DNA of 64,000 nucleotides from the NCBI GenBank assembly GCA_964035575.1, contig OZ037892.1:1240001-1304000 (forward strand), given 5' to 3'. Within the stretch, counting starts at the first letter, position 1; each line of letters opens with the position of its first letter. The DNA comes from Rhynchopus sp. YZ270_cl-10. Its lineage: Eukaryota > Euglenozoa > Diplonemea > Diplonemida > Diplonemidae. Positions 1-10,974 of this stretch are shown one piece after another. A program made the position numbers and the translations under genes. A model generated the notes under the pieces. It did no database searches and was not told the DNA's origin. It worked only from the letters and a program-made list of their open reading frames with translations.

Positions 1-1
1 T

Positions 2-2675
2 GAGGGGTACGTCGTGGAGGCCTTCAGGAGCAGTGGTGAGGTTGCGCGCACGATGCCGACAAAGCTGCGTCTCTTCGTCGTGCAGCGTCCTAAGTACCCT
101 ACCCTCAACGGAGAGACCGGCATCCACGCGCTCGCCAGCACGCAGTTCCTCAACTTCGTCGCCCCCCAGCACTTCCCCGACTACCAAGAGCTCCTGACCC
201 GCGCAGAGTGCAGCAACGGATGCGTCGTGACGGTGTCGACACCCTCGAACGACGAGTGGAGCGAGCACTCCCTCCACAACGAGGAGCACGACGTTGTGGT
301 GCGCATCGCACACAAGCGTGGCACCACACACAGCTTCTACAGCAGTACCAGCCAGCTGTACCGCATGCACGGCTTCCGCTCGCGTGTCAAGGCGATGTGG
401 CCCTTCCGCAACCGCATCGATGTGCAGACCGTGTGGCTCTCCCCCATGGAGCCCATCTCGCACGCAGAGCTGCAGGAGCGTGTTGCCTCCCTGCAGCACC
501 ACATCTCGCTGTCGTACATCCTCCCGAGCTCGCCGTTCACGTCGCTTGTCTCGAGCCGCCAGCTGGGTGCGGGTGAGCACGCATACGCGTACTCGGCGCT
601 GATCTTTGCGCACCACTTCCTGACGCTGAGCCCGAACGAGACGGACAGCACTGCGTCCTTCAAGGCGTCGCTCATGCCCGAGATCGACACTGCGCAGAGT
701 GCACGCATCAAGATGCGTCTGCGCCGCTACATGCTCACAGAGGACCGCCTTGCCGAGGCAGTGCTGCGCTACCCGGAGCTCGTCCGCAAGCTGCACGCCG
801 CCTTCGAGAGGCTGCACTCGCCCCGTGTGCCCAAGGGTGACCGCGAGGACAAGGACCAGGAGGCCGAGCTCGCAAAGCTCATCCTCAGGACGGTGCCGAA
901 CGAGATCAACCAGCGCGTGCTGCTGTCGCTCCTGGACTTCAACAAGTTTGTGCTCAAGACGAACTTCTTCAAGGAGGACCGCAACGTGCTTGCCTTCCGC
1001 CTTGACCCGCGCGTCATGGACAACAGCGACTACCCGGAGGTGCCGTACGGCATCTTCCTCGTCGTCGGCTCTGTGTTCCGTGGGTTCCACATCCGCTTCC
1101 GCGACGTGTCGCGTGGAGGCATCCGTCTGATCCGCTCCGGCAACGAGCAGGCCTACGCGAACAACGTTGCCACGCTGCTTGAGGAGAACTACGCACTGGC
1201 CTACACCCAGCAGAAGAAGAACAAGGACATCCCCGAGGGCGGCTCCAAGGGAACGATCCTGCTTGCACCAGACCACCAGGACAAGGGCCACGTTGCCTTC
1301 GACCAGTACATCGACGGACTTCTCGACCTGATCCTCCCCGACCCCGACATGAAGGACTACCTCGGTGGCACTGAGATGCTCTTCTTCGGGCCTGACGAGG
1401 GCACTGCCGACAAGATGGACCGTGCCGCACAGCGTGCCAAGCAGCGCGGGTACTCGCTCTGGAAGGCGTCCACGACGGGTAAGTCGATTACCATGGGAGG
1501 CATTCCCCACGACACATACGGCATGACCACCCGCAGTGTGCACCAGTACGTTCTTGGGTTCTACCGCAAGCTCGGCCTCAGCGAGTCTGCGATCCGTAAG
1601 TTCCAGACAGGAGGCCCCGATGGGGACCTTGGCAGCAACGAGGTGCTCATCTCGAAGGACAGGACGTGCACGATTGTGGACGGCTCTGGTGTGCTGCACG
1701 ACCCCGAGGGTCTGCACCGCGACGAGCTGAACCGCCTGGCGATGTCGCGCCAGATGGGGTGCCACTTCAACCAGAAGCTCATCGGCAAGAGCGGCTTCTT
1801 CGTCGACGTGCGTGAGGTCGACCGCAAGCTCCCCGACGGCTCCGTCGTCCAGTCGGGTCTGCAGTTCCGCAACAACTTCCACCTGGACCCCCGCGCACAG
1901 GCAGACCTCTTCGTCCCCTGCGGTGGCCGCCCTGAGTCCATCAACGTCTCAAACGTCCACAAGCTCTTCGACGCAAAGGGTGCCGCACGCTTCAAGATCA
2001 TCGTCGAGGGTGCCAACCTGTTCCTGACCCAGGGCGCACGCCACGTCATGGAGGAGGCAGGTGTCAACCTTGTGAAGGACGCCTCCGCGAACAAGGGTGG
2101 TGTCACCTCGAGCAGTCTTGAGGTGCTCACGGCCCTCGCGCTGGACACAGATGAGTACGTCAAGCTTATGACTGCACCGGCAGGCACCCCGCCGGACAGC
2201 ATGCCTGCATTCTACCGTGCGTATGTGGTGGAGGTGCAGAACCGTGTGGAGGAGAACGCCCGCATGGAGTTTGAATGCCTCTGGGCCGAACACAAGAAGA
2301 CCGGCGAAAAGATGTCGATCCTGACAGACATCATCAGCCACAAGATCAACACCCTCAACGACAATATCCAGAGCTCCGCACTGTGGGCGGACGTCCCGTT
2401 CCGTGGGCTTGTCTTCTCCAAGTACGTCCCACGTACCCTCCTCGACCACATCGGGCTTGACAAGCTGATGGCCAAGGTGCCAGAGAGGTATTACTGTCTG
2501 TTCACAATTTTTCAAAAAAAATAATATCACCCCCTAATACAGCTACCTGCAGTCGATCTTCGGAGCGTACCTCGCGGCGCAGTACATCTACCAGTGCGGC
2601 CCGAACGCATCTGAGTTTGAGTTCTTCGACTTCATCACGAAGTTCAAGGGAGGAGCTGTGTCCTCGAAGCTGTAG
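2..2675 (+). CDS. NAD-specific glutamate dehydrogenase, large type (5' partial, two exons)
   Basis: Large NAD-dependent glutamate dehydrogenase, which deaminates glutamate to 2-oxoglutarate. The frame is already open at the left edge, so the N-terminus lies outside the window. Seen: the core GDH fold, with VSRGGIRL and PEGGSKG (catalytic lysine region), then GGPDGDLGSNEV and the downstream dinucleotide-binding part IVEGANLFLT. The frame meets an apparent stop at 2524, but an intron at 2488-2542 (55 nt, GTATTA...CTAATACAG) joins AG to C and restores a conserved-looking C-terminus (SYLQSIFGAYLAAQYIY) ending at TAG 2673-2675. CDS = join(<2..2487,2543..2675). The visible part is about 870 residues; family members are about 1000. 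Large NAD-GDHs are known from kinetoplastids, fungi and stramenopiles. The identity is secure; the intron is inferred from consensus and continuity. Confidence 0.93.
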
Positions 2676-4281
2676 GTGTACGGTAACCAAATATGTGTCA
2701 AAAAAAAAGAGAAATAAAGAAAGAAAAAAAAGGGAAAGAGGAAGCGGAGGACCTTATGTTTAGTATTTTTTTTGGGTATTATTTTTTTGAACGGTGCACA
2801 CCGCTCCTTTTCCCCCGCTCCGACTAACGCAAAATGTAACAAAACAACAAAAAAAAAAAAAAGCAAAAAAAAAGGGGAAAGAAAAAAGAAACAACGTGAA
2901 AAAAAGGGGGGGATGAGAAAAGGTTGTTCTTTTGTTTTTTTTTTTTTGTTTTTGTCTGCAGATTTGCAATCTAATTTGATTTATTTTTTTCTCGAGGGGA
3001 AAAAAAATGCAAATTTTACAGCGGGGAAAAGGTTTTGTGATATACTGTAATAAGGGTGATATCCAAATATTTTTTGTTATGCGTACTGGGGTGACCGACC
3101 TGCTCTCTTTTATCTTTTTTTACAAAAAAAACAGAAAATTGCGAAAATGAAGACAAAAAAAAAATCGGAAAACTGTTGTTTTCCGGGAAAAAAGAAAACA
3201 AAGAAAATATGGAGATTCCATTTGGAGATGTAATCTACATGTTGTAAAAAAATTCAAAAAATGGCGATGTGTCTTTCAAGTGAACTTAAACTGAAATTCA
3301 TCAAAAAAGAAGAAGTAGTCCCCCGTATCACCCTCCACTCATTCTCCTCCCCCCCGACTTCCTGATTTTTTTTTCCGTTTCTAAGATGTGCAGCGTCCGT
3401 GAGGCCATTCATCTTCTAAAAAAAAAATTTATTTTTCTCGAGAAAGGAAGAGTGTTTTTTCATGCTTTCTTTTTCTAAATGGGAAAAAAGCACCGTGACT
3501 TCTTTAATCTTCATTTTATCTTGAGAGCATTTAGTGCACCCTATTATACCATCTATTCAGTAGAATAGTTAGTATAATATTATGAAGCAATTGAGAGCTG
3601 TGTTTCCCTTAGGGATAAAACCTCTATTCCCTTTTTCTCTCTTTTTAGTCATTTCCCGTATGTATCCCCTTCATTTCTTTTTTGACAAAGCGAGATAAGT
3701 TGACTCAATACTGTACCATTCTAGAACGACACACTGCCGCCTTCCCTCTTTCTGTCCAGATATTATTACATCCTCTTGTGTAAAATGTCTACTAATTTTC
3801 AGAGAAAAAAAAAAATTTCTGAATGGGAACGGCTGTTTTTGTCTCTCTTTTCAGGTCCTTTGGATAAATGGCCTGAGCTGGTTCAAAAAAAAAAAAGTGA
3901 CGATAGTTTTGCCAGGAGTGGGCACTGTCAACTCCGTTTTGCCTGTGTTTTATTTTTGTACCACAATTGGTGCTCCTGAAAACCCCATTTTGCGTACTTG
4001 TTGCGCACTTTGTGCACGAAAAAAAAAAATACAGGAATACCCTATATTGCGTACTTGTTGCGTACTTGGTATTTTTTATTTCAGGAGCACCAACAATACG
4101 CCATATTATCACGGTACATTAGCTACTACAGTTTTTTAAAGTTTGGATGTGTGTACTACTAGGCACATCTTTCAATTTTCTTGAAGTACAAATCACTCTC
4201 TAAAAAAAATCCGGCTTCCCTGGGCCTAAGAAATCCAAGGAATAACGGCACACAAAACTGAGACTCAGTCTCAGGACTACC
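2676..4281. other. Intergenic, AT-rich, no gene seen
   Basis: Right after the GDH stop the + strand is A-rich (2698-2930), then it turns T-rich. Short open frames here are low-complexity Lys/Phe runs. I see no RNA gene or conserved protein. Confidence 0.6.
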
Positions 4282-4738
4282 CTTACTGGGGGGGGGTCGA
4301 ATAAAGCACGTACGTGTTTTATTAGGCGTCCCTACACTTCAGATCCTGAGGTTTTAAAAAAAAAAAAAGTTCGAAAAGGCGAATAAAGCACGTACGTGCT
4401 TTATTCGCCTTTTTGAACTTTTTGGAAAGTTTTTCCAGTCACAATTTTTTTTTCGATTTTTTTTTCGCCCAAGAGGTGATTTTGCTGCATTTCCGAGCCA
4501 ATCCCGGCTTGTGGTGGGGGATATACGGAAAAATGGACAAAATTTCAGCGACTTAAATTTTCACAAAATACGAACTACCTTGTCACAACACAGGAAAAGT
4601 TCAAAAAGTCGAATAAAACACGTACGTGCTTTATTCGACGCAAAAAAAAAAGCAAAAAACCCATTTTTCAAATGCGTGCTTTATTCGACGTACGTGCTTT
4701 ATTCGAATTACCTCGTTTATTCGGCCCCCCCCAGTAAG
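4282..4738. repeat. Fold-back element with CTTACTGGGGG ends and ACGTACGT palindromes
   Basis: The ends are inverted copies of CTTACTGGGGGGGG followed by (T/C)CGAATAAA (left 4282-4304, right 4715-4738). Inside, palindromes built on AATAAAGCACGTACGTGCTT recur near 4299-4320, 4379-4409, 4612-4641 and 4670-4706. There is no coding potential. No clean target-site duplication is visible. It is probably a non-autonomous MITE-like element; the family is unknown. Confidence 0.6.
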
Positions 4739-5992
4739 CTGAACAAGATGAAACAGCCACTCTAGTGGTATGTCTTAAAAGAACCCCTGATGTGATGTCA
4801 AGAAAACAAAAGCGTTTTTTTCCCTCTTAGTGAGACGTTTACTCCATGCAACATTGTCTCTCCTCTCGCCTTTCCCTATTATAAATTTGGTGAGTTTTTG
4901 AAAGATCTGAGCTGTGTGTACATTGCCAAAGTGATCCGTCCCCCCTCAAATTCTCTCAAGGAATTTTCCATTCTGTCAAACCGACTTTTTGTTTTCCGCG
5001 GAGGGGTCTTCCAAAAACCCACTGCAGAAATTCGTTTTTTATTCACTCCCCAACATGAGTTTTAGTTTCGCCGTGGGTGCTACACATTTCGTCGATTGCT
5101 CAAAACAAACCCCTCTTCTCGCCCCTCAGATATTTTGCAAAAACAACAACAGGGCAGACACTCAATTTTTTTATTTGTTGTGCTTTTCTCTGAGAGAAAG
5201 TACATGAAATGAATTATTGTTGTGTTTTTGTTCGTTTTACCTTTTGCAAAAAAAAAGCAACACCTGCATACCTTGCAACCAACAAGGAGTGCGTTTCACA
5301 CACGCGGTTTCACAATTTTTTTTTTTTTTGGCATTTTTTTTTTCTTCAAAATCTATGAACACACCACACATTCATCTAGGCGTATATAGCCGGAAGGCAC
5401 GCACGCACCCCATCCATTTTTTCATGAAAATCCCCGGTGGACCAAGCACAGAGAGGCTTAGGGCCATCTGACCCATTTTTTTTTTTTTTTTTTCACAGCA
5501 TTTTGCTTACCTCCCCCTTCTTCCGCTTCCCTTATGTTGTGTTTGCAGATTTGTAAACTTAATACCTGACTTCCCAAAAAAAATCCTTTTTCCCTACCTC
5601 CTACAGATACTTCGCCATATCCATTCCCATTTTCCCCATTTCGGTTATAAGTGTACACCAGGGTTTTGCTGGTCCCACTCTCCTTTTATCAAGAAGCGGA
5701 ATGCGCACAGTTTAGCACATCCCTTCAAATTTCTTGCTGTTCATTATTCGCCCTTCCCCCTATGATCGCGTTTTTTTTTTCTGCCTTTTTTCTGGTTTTC
5801 TTTGGGCATTTTTTACATGGGATTCAAGGAGAAAAGTTGAGAGGAAATTCATGTAGCCCACAAACCCCCGCCCTTCTCCCACAAATCGGCTTATAGTGCG
5901 GGTTTGCGGGTTGATAGGTTGAGTTTCCCCCTTCCCATATCCCGTGTCTCATCATGTGGAAAAAGATTTCGTTTTCCCTTTTTTTCAATATT
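4739..5992. other. Intergenic, no gene seen
   Basis: T-rich, homopolymer-laden spacer. Open frames are short and of low complexity. Confidence 0.55.
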
Positions 5993-6030
5993 AGGTGACT
6001 AAGACAATGAGGCTTAGTTTGATCTGATAA
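5993..6030 (+). repeat. Family A hairpin repeat, copy 1
   Basis: Starts AGGTGACTAAG, then GAGGCTTAG and GATCTGATAA. The CTAAG/CTTAG arms can pair. It shares its core with at least ten other + strand copies in the window. Confidence 0.6.
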
Positions 6031-6099
6031 GGTTGGTTGGGGGGGGTGGTTTTTTGTTTACGTACAATAAGAAGAAGAAGAAAAAAAGACAAGATAGCA

Positions 6100-6540
6100 A
6101 CAACAAAAAAGATGGACATTTTTTTTCGTATTCGACAGTGCTTCAGTCTACTGTATTGCGCAGACAAAACCCGATTTTTTGTTCCACCTTCTGATTCTGT
6201 TGGGAGTACGCCGTCTTGTTCTTCCAGTTTTTCCACCATCATATAAACGCGGCATTTCCTGCTATCACATTGACGGACTTGTCGGATTGCCTTGGTGATC
6301 ATCTTCTTAACTTCTTCGATGGTACTGTCTGATATGTCATGCTTGATCCCTGGCACACCGAGTGCAGTCAGCATCGTCCTAGTGCATGACCAGTGGCCCA
6401 TTCTCCAGACTGTGTTTTTGTCTTCGCCTCGTAGCCGTGAAATCGTTGTTTGTCCGATGTGGTGGTTTCTCTTCCACCACGAGATCTTGCATGTCGACCT
6501 TGAGGTTCTTAAGGTTAATGTCTTGTCAAAAACATTTGTT
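6100..6540 (-). pseudogene. Possible decayed coding fragment, antisense to the esterase leader
   Basis: On the minus strand two overlapping frames (about 6401-6037, and about 6540-6390 upstream) have protein-like composition, including KVDMQDLVVEEKPPHR and STIEEVKKMITKAIRQVRQ. No start plus stop joins them, and I do not recognise the family. Base composition is more balanced than in the surrounding spacer. It may be a remnant of a gene or mobile element lying just before the esterase acceptor site; it could also be chance. Confidence 0.25.
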
Positions 6541-6608
6541 CCACTCTTCCATTTCCACCACCATACAACACCTCATTTCCCTCCTCTCCCACTTCAACGT
6601 TTTCCAAC

Positions 6609-6610
6609 AG
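6609..6610 (+). promoter_or_regulatory. Putative trans-splice acceptor for the esterase gene
   Basis: A pyrimidine-rich stretch (about 6570-6608) ends in TTTTCCAACAG, 14 nt before ATG 6625. No upstream exon is needed for the protein, so a leader acceptor is the simplest reading. Confidence 0.5.
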
Positions 6611-6624
6611 ATCCTATACAAACA

Positions 6625-8550
6625 ATGTTGTCACTTCTCGCGCTCAGCGCGACTGCCGCCGCTGCAGTGCCGCAGCACATCACCGACACTCAGACGCTTC
6701 TTGCAGGCAACCCCGACATCTGGCGCACACGCCTCATGAACGCTGCACAGTTCACTGCTGATGCCTCCATGGCCGCACGCTTCAGCGCAGGCTTCAGCGA
6801 CCGTGCTGTCCTGCAACGCGACAAGAAGGTGGGGGTGTACGGTCTGCCTGGCTCCGGCTGGACCACCGATGCCTCTGTCACTGTGACGGTGACGGAGGAC
6901 GGACAGTCCTCGACATACACCTCGGGAGTGACGAACACGACCGGCCTTGGCGAGTGGAAGGTGTACCTCCCCAAGCACGCTGCGGGCGGCAGTGTGACCC
7001 TTGCCGTGCAGTGCACATCCGGCTGTGCGAACACCTCAACCACGACGATCTCGGACCTCACCTTCGGCGATGTGTGGCTCTGCTCTGGGCAAAGCAACAT
7101 GGAGCTCATCTCGATGCACACCTTTGAGAGGAACAACTCACTGAAGGCGATTGAGGCGGGACGCTACCACAACGTGCGGATGTACCAACACCCGCACATC
7201 GCTTCCATGACGCCTCAATGGGTTGCAGAGCAGAAGGCAAGCGCAAGCAAGCCGCTTGAAATGCAGTGGAACACCGCACAAATGGCGCACGACATTCAGG
7301 TGGTGGTGTCGGACTACAGACACCCTGCCGCGAACCTTTCCCTTTTGACTCAGTTTTCTGGTCTGTGTTGGTACTTCGCTCAGGAGCTGACTGACATCAT
7401 GCTTGAGAACGACGGAGAAGCGGTGCCGATTGGTCTCGTGGACGTGGCGTGGGGTGGCACCATGATCGAACAGTGGACCACGAACAGCACGACTGCGGAG
7501 TGCAAGAACTGCAGTGTCAACGCAGGCAGCGGGATGATCTACAACGGGATGGTCGGTCCCTTCGCAAACACAACGCTCGCAGGCTTTCTGTGGTACCAAG
7601 GTGAGAACAACATTGGCCACGGTACGTACGACCCCAGCTACGACCAGAACCTCGGCTATGCGTGCCAGATGCCGAAGATGATTGACCTCTGGCGCAAGAC
7701 GTGGTCCGCCGAAGAGGGCACCACGGACATGCTTGCACCCTTCGGTCTCGTGGACCTTGCAAGCTCGCAGTCTGAGGGACACGGCGGGAACGGTGCGATG
7801 GGGAACTTCCGTGTGGCGCAGACAGGAGGGTTTGGTGTGCTTCCCAACCCCGCCATGCCGAACACCTTCATCGCAAACGCATACGACCTGGGCGAGCCCT
7901 GGGACAAGAACTGCGCAGGGGCGGGCTGCTGCTCCGAATGGCTGTGGCCCTGGACGGACATCTGCCTTCCGCAGTTCCGTGGGGAGTGGGTGTACGACAC
8001 GACGACCTGGTACATGGGCCCCATCCACGCACGTCCAAAGTTCCCCCTCGGCAGCCGCCTTGCAAAGGGTGCGTACAACACCTACTACAACGGCACGGGA
8101 CCCGTCTCTGGCCCTGTCATCTCGTCCTGCAAGGTGGTTGACGGTGGGGTGGAGGTGTTCTTCAACGAGACACTGCTGAAGGGGGATGAGGTGGTGGTGA
8201 AGTCGTACAACAAGAGTGTGAAGGCATCGAGTACGGAGGTTCTGGTGAACGCAACGCTCCCTGTGGATGGGTGGAAGTACGAGAGCACCGAGAAGTGGGC
8301 GCTTGTGGACATCAAACAGGGCAGCACCGCGTATTCCGTCATTGTCGACACAACGGCGGTGGGAAGTGCTGGTGGTGTTGCGTACGCCTACCAGGATGCG
8401 AAGGGGTGTGGGTCCATTGACGGCACTATCGAGCCCTGTCCACCAGGCAGCTTCCCGATCATGTCCAAGACGCACAACCTCCCTGCCATGCCCTTCATCG
8501 TGCGTGTCGCAGATGGACAGTGTGGCTGCATCTCCCCTCAGAAGTGTTAA
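6625..8550 (+). CDS. Sialate O-acetylesterase-like secreted hydrolase
   Basis: Predicted 641-residue SASA/SIAE-family esterase, which removes O-acetyl groups from sialic acids or other sugars. I start at ATG 6625 because it gives a signal peptide (MLSLLALSATAAAAVP) and follows the TTTTCCAACAG acceptor; the frame is open upstream to 6292 but that part has no family similarity. Seen: FSDRAVLQRD and jelly-roll segment (about 50-140), catalytic SGQSNME with Ser157, WYQGEN at 323-328, and GPIHARPKFPLGSRLA with the probable catalytic His468, then a C-terminal beta domain to 641. Likely secreted or lysosomal. SIAE proteins are usually about 500-650 residues, so it looks whole. Substrate preference cannot be read from sequence; it may act on plant or bacterial polysaccharide esters. 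Confidence 0.88.
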   Translation: MLSLLALSATAAAAVPQHITDTQTLLAGNPDIWRTRLMNAAQFTADASMAARFSAGFSDRAVLQRDKKVGVYGLPGSGWTTDASVTVTVTEDGQSSTYTSGVTNTTGLGEWKVYLPKHAAGGSVTLAVQCTSGCANTSTTTISDLTFGDVWLCSGQSNMELISMHTFERNNSLKAIEAGRYHNVRMYQHPHIASMTPQWVAEQKASASKPLEMQWNTAQMAHDIQVVVSDYRHPAANLSLLTQFSGLCWYFAQELTDIMLENDGEAVPIGLVDVAWGGTMIEQWTTNSTTAECKNCSVNAGSGMIYNGMVGPFANTTLAGFLWYQGENNIGHGTYDPSYDQNLGYACQMPKMIDLWRKTWSAEEGTTDMLAPFGLVDLASSQSEGHGGNGAMGNFRVAQTGGFGVLPNPAMPNTFIANAYDLGEPWDKNCAGAGCCSEWLWPWTDICLPQFRGEWVYDTTTWYMGPIHARPKFPLGSRLAKGAYNTYYNGTGPVSGPVISSCKVVDGGVEVFFNETLLKGDEVVVKSYNKSVKASSTEVLVNATLPVDGWKYESTEKWALVDIKQGSTAYSVIVDTTAVGSAGGVAYAYQDAKGCGSIDGTIEPCPPGSFPIMSKTHNLPAMPFIVRVADGQCGCISPQKC

Positions 8551-9819
8551 ATATGTTTGTTTGTTTTTTTTGGATGTTTCCACGTTTTGCACACATCTTT
8601 ATTTGTTGTCGGAAACGTCTTTGTGTTGTCTAATAAAATCACGCCCTGTTTTTGTTGCGTTGGTTTTATGGTTGCTTGTGCACCCAAGATTGGTACGAAA
8701 TGAATAGGGCGTGTGTGTGTGTTCTTTTTTCCTAACGTAGTGTATTGAGAAACTAAACAAAAAAGAAAGCCAACGTTCAGATTTTGTATAACAGTATTTC
8801 CCCCTTGAATCCTTTCACCTTACGCCAAAGCAGATTTTTGCCCCGATTTGGCTGCGTTCAACGGAAAAACACTGTTATGTTTATTGTTATCAAGATCAGT
8901 TGGCGGATGATATTGTCTAGTTTTCAAAGTTCATTTTAAGATGTGTGTGTTCAGAGAGACACATTTCATCTGATAGGTTTACTATATTTTTTGTTTTTGT
9001 TTTTTGTTTTGAACAAATTGGCGGTGTTTGGTAAGCTTTTTCTCCACTCCGATTTTACTTTACGTAAATGGATGCAAGGGAAGAGGGGAGGAGGAGGAGG
9101 AGAGGCAATAACAACCCGCCGAGATGTTTCCTTTTGCGGGATTTCCCCAACCATTTCATTTCTTTCAAGACTATATTATTTGTTTTTGTGTCTTTGTCGC
9201 TTGTTTCGCCTTTTTCGCCTTTTATTATTTTCTTGTGAAGTGCTTCTCGTCATGCGCACCCTTACTCTTGTAGACTGAGTGGTGCAAATAAATTCCTTTA
9301 GTGTTTACGCAAACCTGTACACCCGCAAAGCCGGGTGTCTGGTGATGCGTTTGCACTCCAACTTTTATTGTTTCTTCTTCAAAAAAAAATGAAGGACAGA
9401 GCAGAGTTTCGCAATAACAATTCATTTTGTGTACAGAAACCCTCTCCGCTTTTAGATGTTATGTGGCTATGTGTGGCACATTTCATCTTCCCCCCCACCG
9501 TGTTTCAACTGCTATAAGTATGAAAACAAAATACAGAGTCACGTTTTTGTCAAATCCATTCCACCCCACCGTCCCCCTCTTCACCCACAGAAATTCATTT
9601 CAACTCAATCTTCCTTTAGGTTAGGGACTCTTACCGAAGCCGAATCTTGGCATCCAAATAAATTTCCTGGCATTGGTGGTTTTGGTCGCCTTTTTTGTGT
9701 GCGCCAAACATATTTGGAGTACTGTGATCATATTTTTTCACACTTGATGTATCACTCAACCCCCTTCACCCCTCTCTCTCCCCATCCACACCACCCTTGC
9801 ATCCTTACAACACCCTTAC
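8551..9819. other. Intergenic, no gene seen
   Basis: T-rich spacer with no convincing frame or RNA. It becomes C/T-rich from about 9730 toward the next acceptor. Confidence 0.6.
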
Positions 9820-9821
9820 AG
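9820..9821 (+). promoter_or_regulatory. Putative trans-splice acceptor for the OTU-like gene
   Basis: A C/T-rich tract (9760-9819) ends in CACCCTTACAG, 16 nt before ATG 9838. Confidence 0.5.
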
Positions 9822-9837
9822 CAGCGTACACAGCACC

Positions 9838-10836
9838 ATGAGTCGCCCTGCACCTGGCGGTCGTGCTGGCGGTGTACCAGCAGGGAACACCCCTGCCAAC
9901 GGTGCTGCTATGTCAGAGGTCGAGAAGGTGCGTTCAGATGCGCGCAAACGCGAGGAGGCGCTGAACCGTGAGATCCAGAGGCTGCAGGAGGAGCGGTGGC
10001 TGGCCCCGAGCAACTACCCCCCGAATCTGAAGACGCTGGAGCGGGAGAACAGCCAGCTTCGCGTCGAGCTGCAGCTGCAGCAGCAGCACGTTCTCGCGCT
10101 GTCAAACCAGATCATCGCTATGCAGGAAGAGCTGAAAGGCCTGCGAGAGTGCAAAGCAGGCCGCGACGAGATCGCTGCTGTCGGCGAAGAGATGCAGATG
10201 ACACTCCACGGCTTTGCACAGGCAAACGCAGACCTTAAGCACACTGCCGACCGGATCAGACGCGACCGTGCCGAAGGGGTCTACCCCTCACACCCATTGA
10301 TGACCGGGGGCACTCCTCCTGCTGGCCCAGGACACTACATCTCGCCGCCTGTTGGCGTGGACGAGACGTTGTATGCAGGGTTCGCTACGACAGAGGTTGC
10401 ACCCCTCAGGCAGACAGAGATGACGCAGGTGGCGAACGATGTGCACACACAGTTCCGTACGCTAGCGGTGGCGTTGCTGGGGCATGAGAACAATCATGCG
10501 TCGTTGAAGGAAGAGATACTGCACCACATGCTTGCACAGCCGAGCGCATACAGCAAGCATGTATGCCGTCCGGACACAGTCGAAAGCATCGTCGCACGAC
10601 ACCGCAACGCACCAGGCTGGGGAGGTGCAGGCAGTCTCCTCACTCTCCAAGCTGCTGCAGACCGCTTCCGAACACGCATCCTGGTACACCTCCTCCCACA
10701 CAGCGTGCACCTCGACATGCGCCCCAGCACACAAGAACCCCTTGCCGAGGCACAGCTCGCACTCTGGATCGAAGATGGGCACGAAGTCTACTGCCCCGTC
10801 AACCGGAAGGGCATACACTTGGGCATAGGGCGATGA
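9838..10836 (+). CDS. Coiled-coil protein with a probably inactive OTU-like domain
   Basis: 332 residues. Residues 24-125 form a charged, Leu-spaced coiled coil. Residues about 195-330 read like an OTU deubiquitinase fold: DVHTQFRTLA at 201-210 lines up with the OTU motif DGNCLFRAL, then HASLKEEILHHML, then GWGGAGSLLTLQAAADRF with the conserved WGG at 261-263, and GHEVYCPV at 314-321 against the usual EHYNSV. The catalytic Cys position is Thr204 and the catalytic His position is Val317, so deubiquitinase activity is unlikely; the Asp at 201 is kept. It could be a pseudo-enzyme that binds ubiquitin or another partner through the fold and oligomerises through the coiled coil. The OTU call is by eye and moderate. 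It lies just upstream of the nuclease fusion gene on the same strand. Confidence 0.6.
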   Translation: MSRPAPGGRAGGVPAGNTPANGAAMSEVEKVRSDARKREEALNREIQRLQEERWLAPSNYPPNLKTLERENSQLRVELQLQQQHVLALSNQIIAMQEELKGLRECKAGRDEIAAVGEEMQMTLHGFAQANADLKHTADRIRRDRAEGVYPSHPLMTGGTPPAGPGHYISPPVGVDETLYAGFATTEVAPLRQTEMTQVANDVHTQFRTLAVALLGHENNHASLKEEILHHMLAQPSAYSKHVCRPDTVESIVARHRNAPGWGGAGSLLTLQAAADRFRTRILVHLLPHSVHLDMRPSTQEPLAEAQLALWIEDGHEVYCPVNRKGIHLGIGR

Positions 10837-10960
10837 AACCTTTTAGAATCTGAGAACCTTTTTTTCTCTTCTTTCCATGTTGATACTTTTGTAATAGAAC
10901 CAACCTCTTCTTTCTCATTCTCCACCCCTCACTCCCACCCCCACCCCTAACATCTTTTCC

Positions 10961-10962
10961 AG
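10961..10962 (+). promoter_or_regulatory. Putative trans-splice acceptor with branch-like CTAAC
   Basis: A strong C/T tract (10905-10960) contains CCCCTAACATC and ends TTTTCCAG, 12 nt before ATG 10975. The CTAAC resembles a branch site. Confidence 0.55.
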
Positions 10963-10974
10963 AAAACAAACACA

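Noticed and set aside
7138-8592. 484-codon frame antisense to the esterase
   Set aside because: Mirror of GC-rich coding sequence; no motifs, while the + strand has a clear family match.
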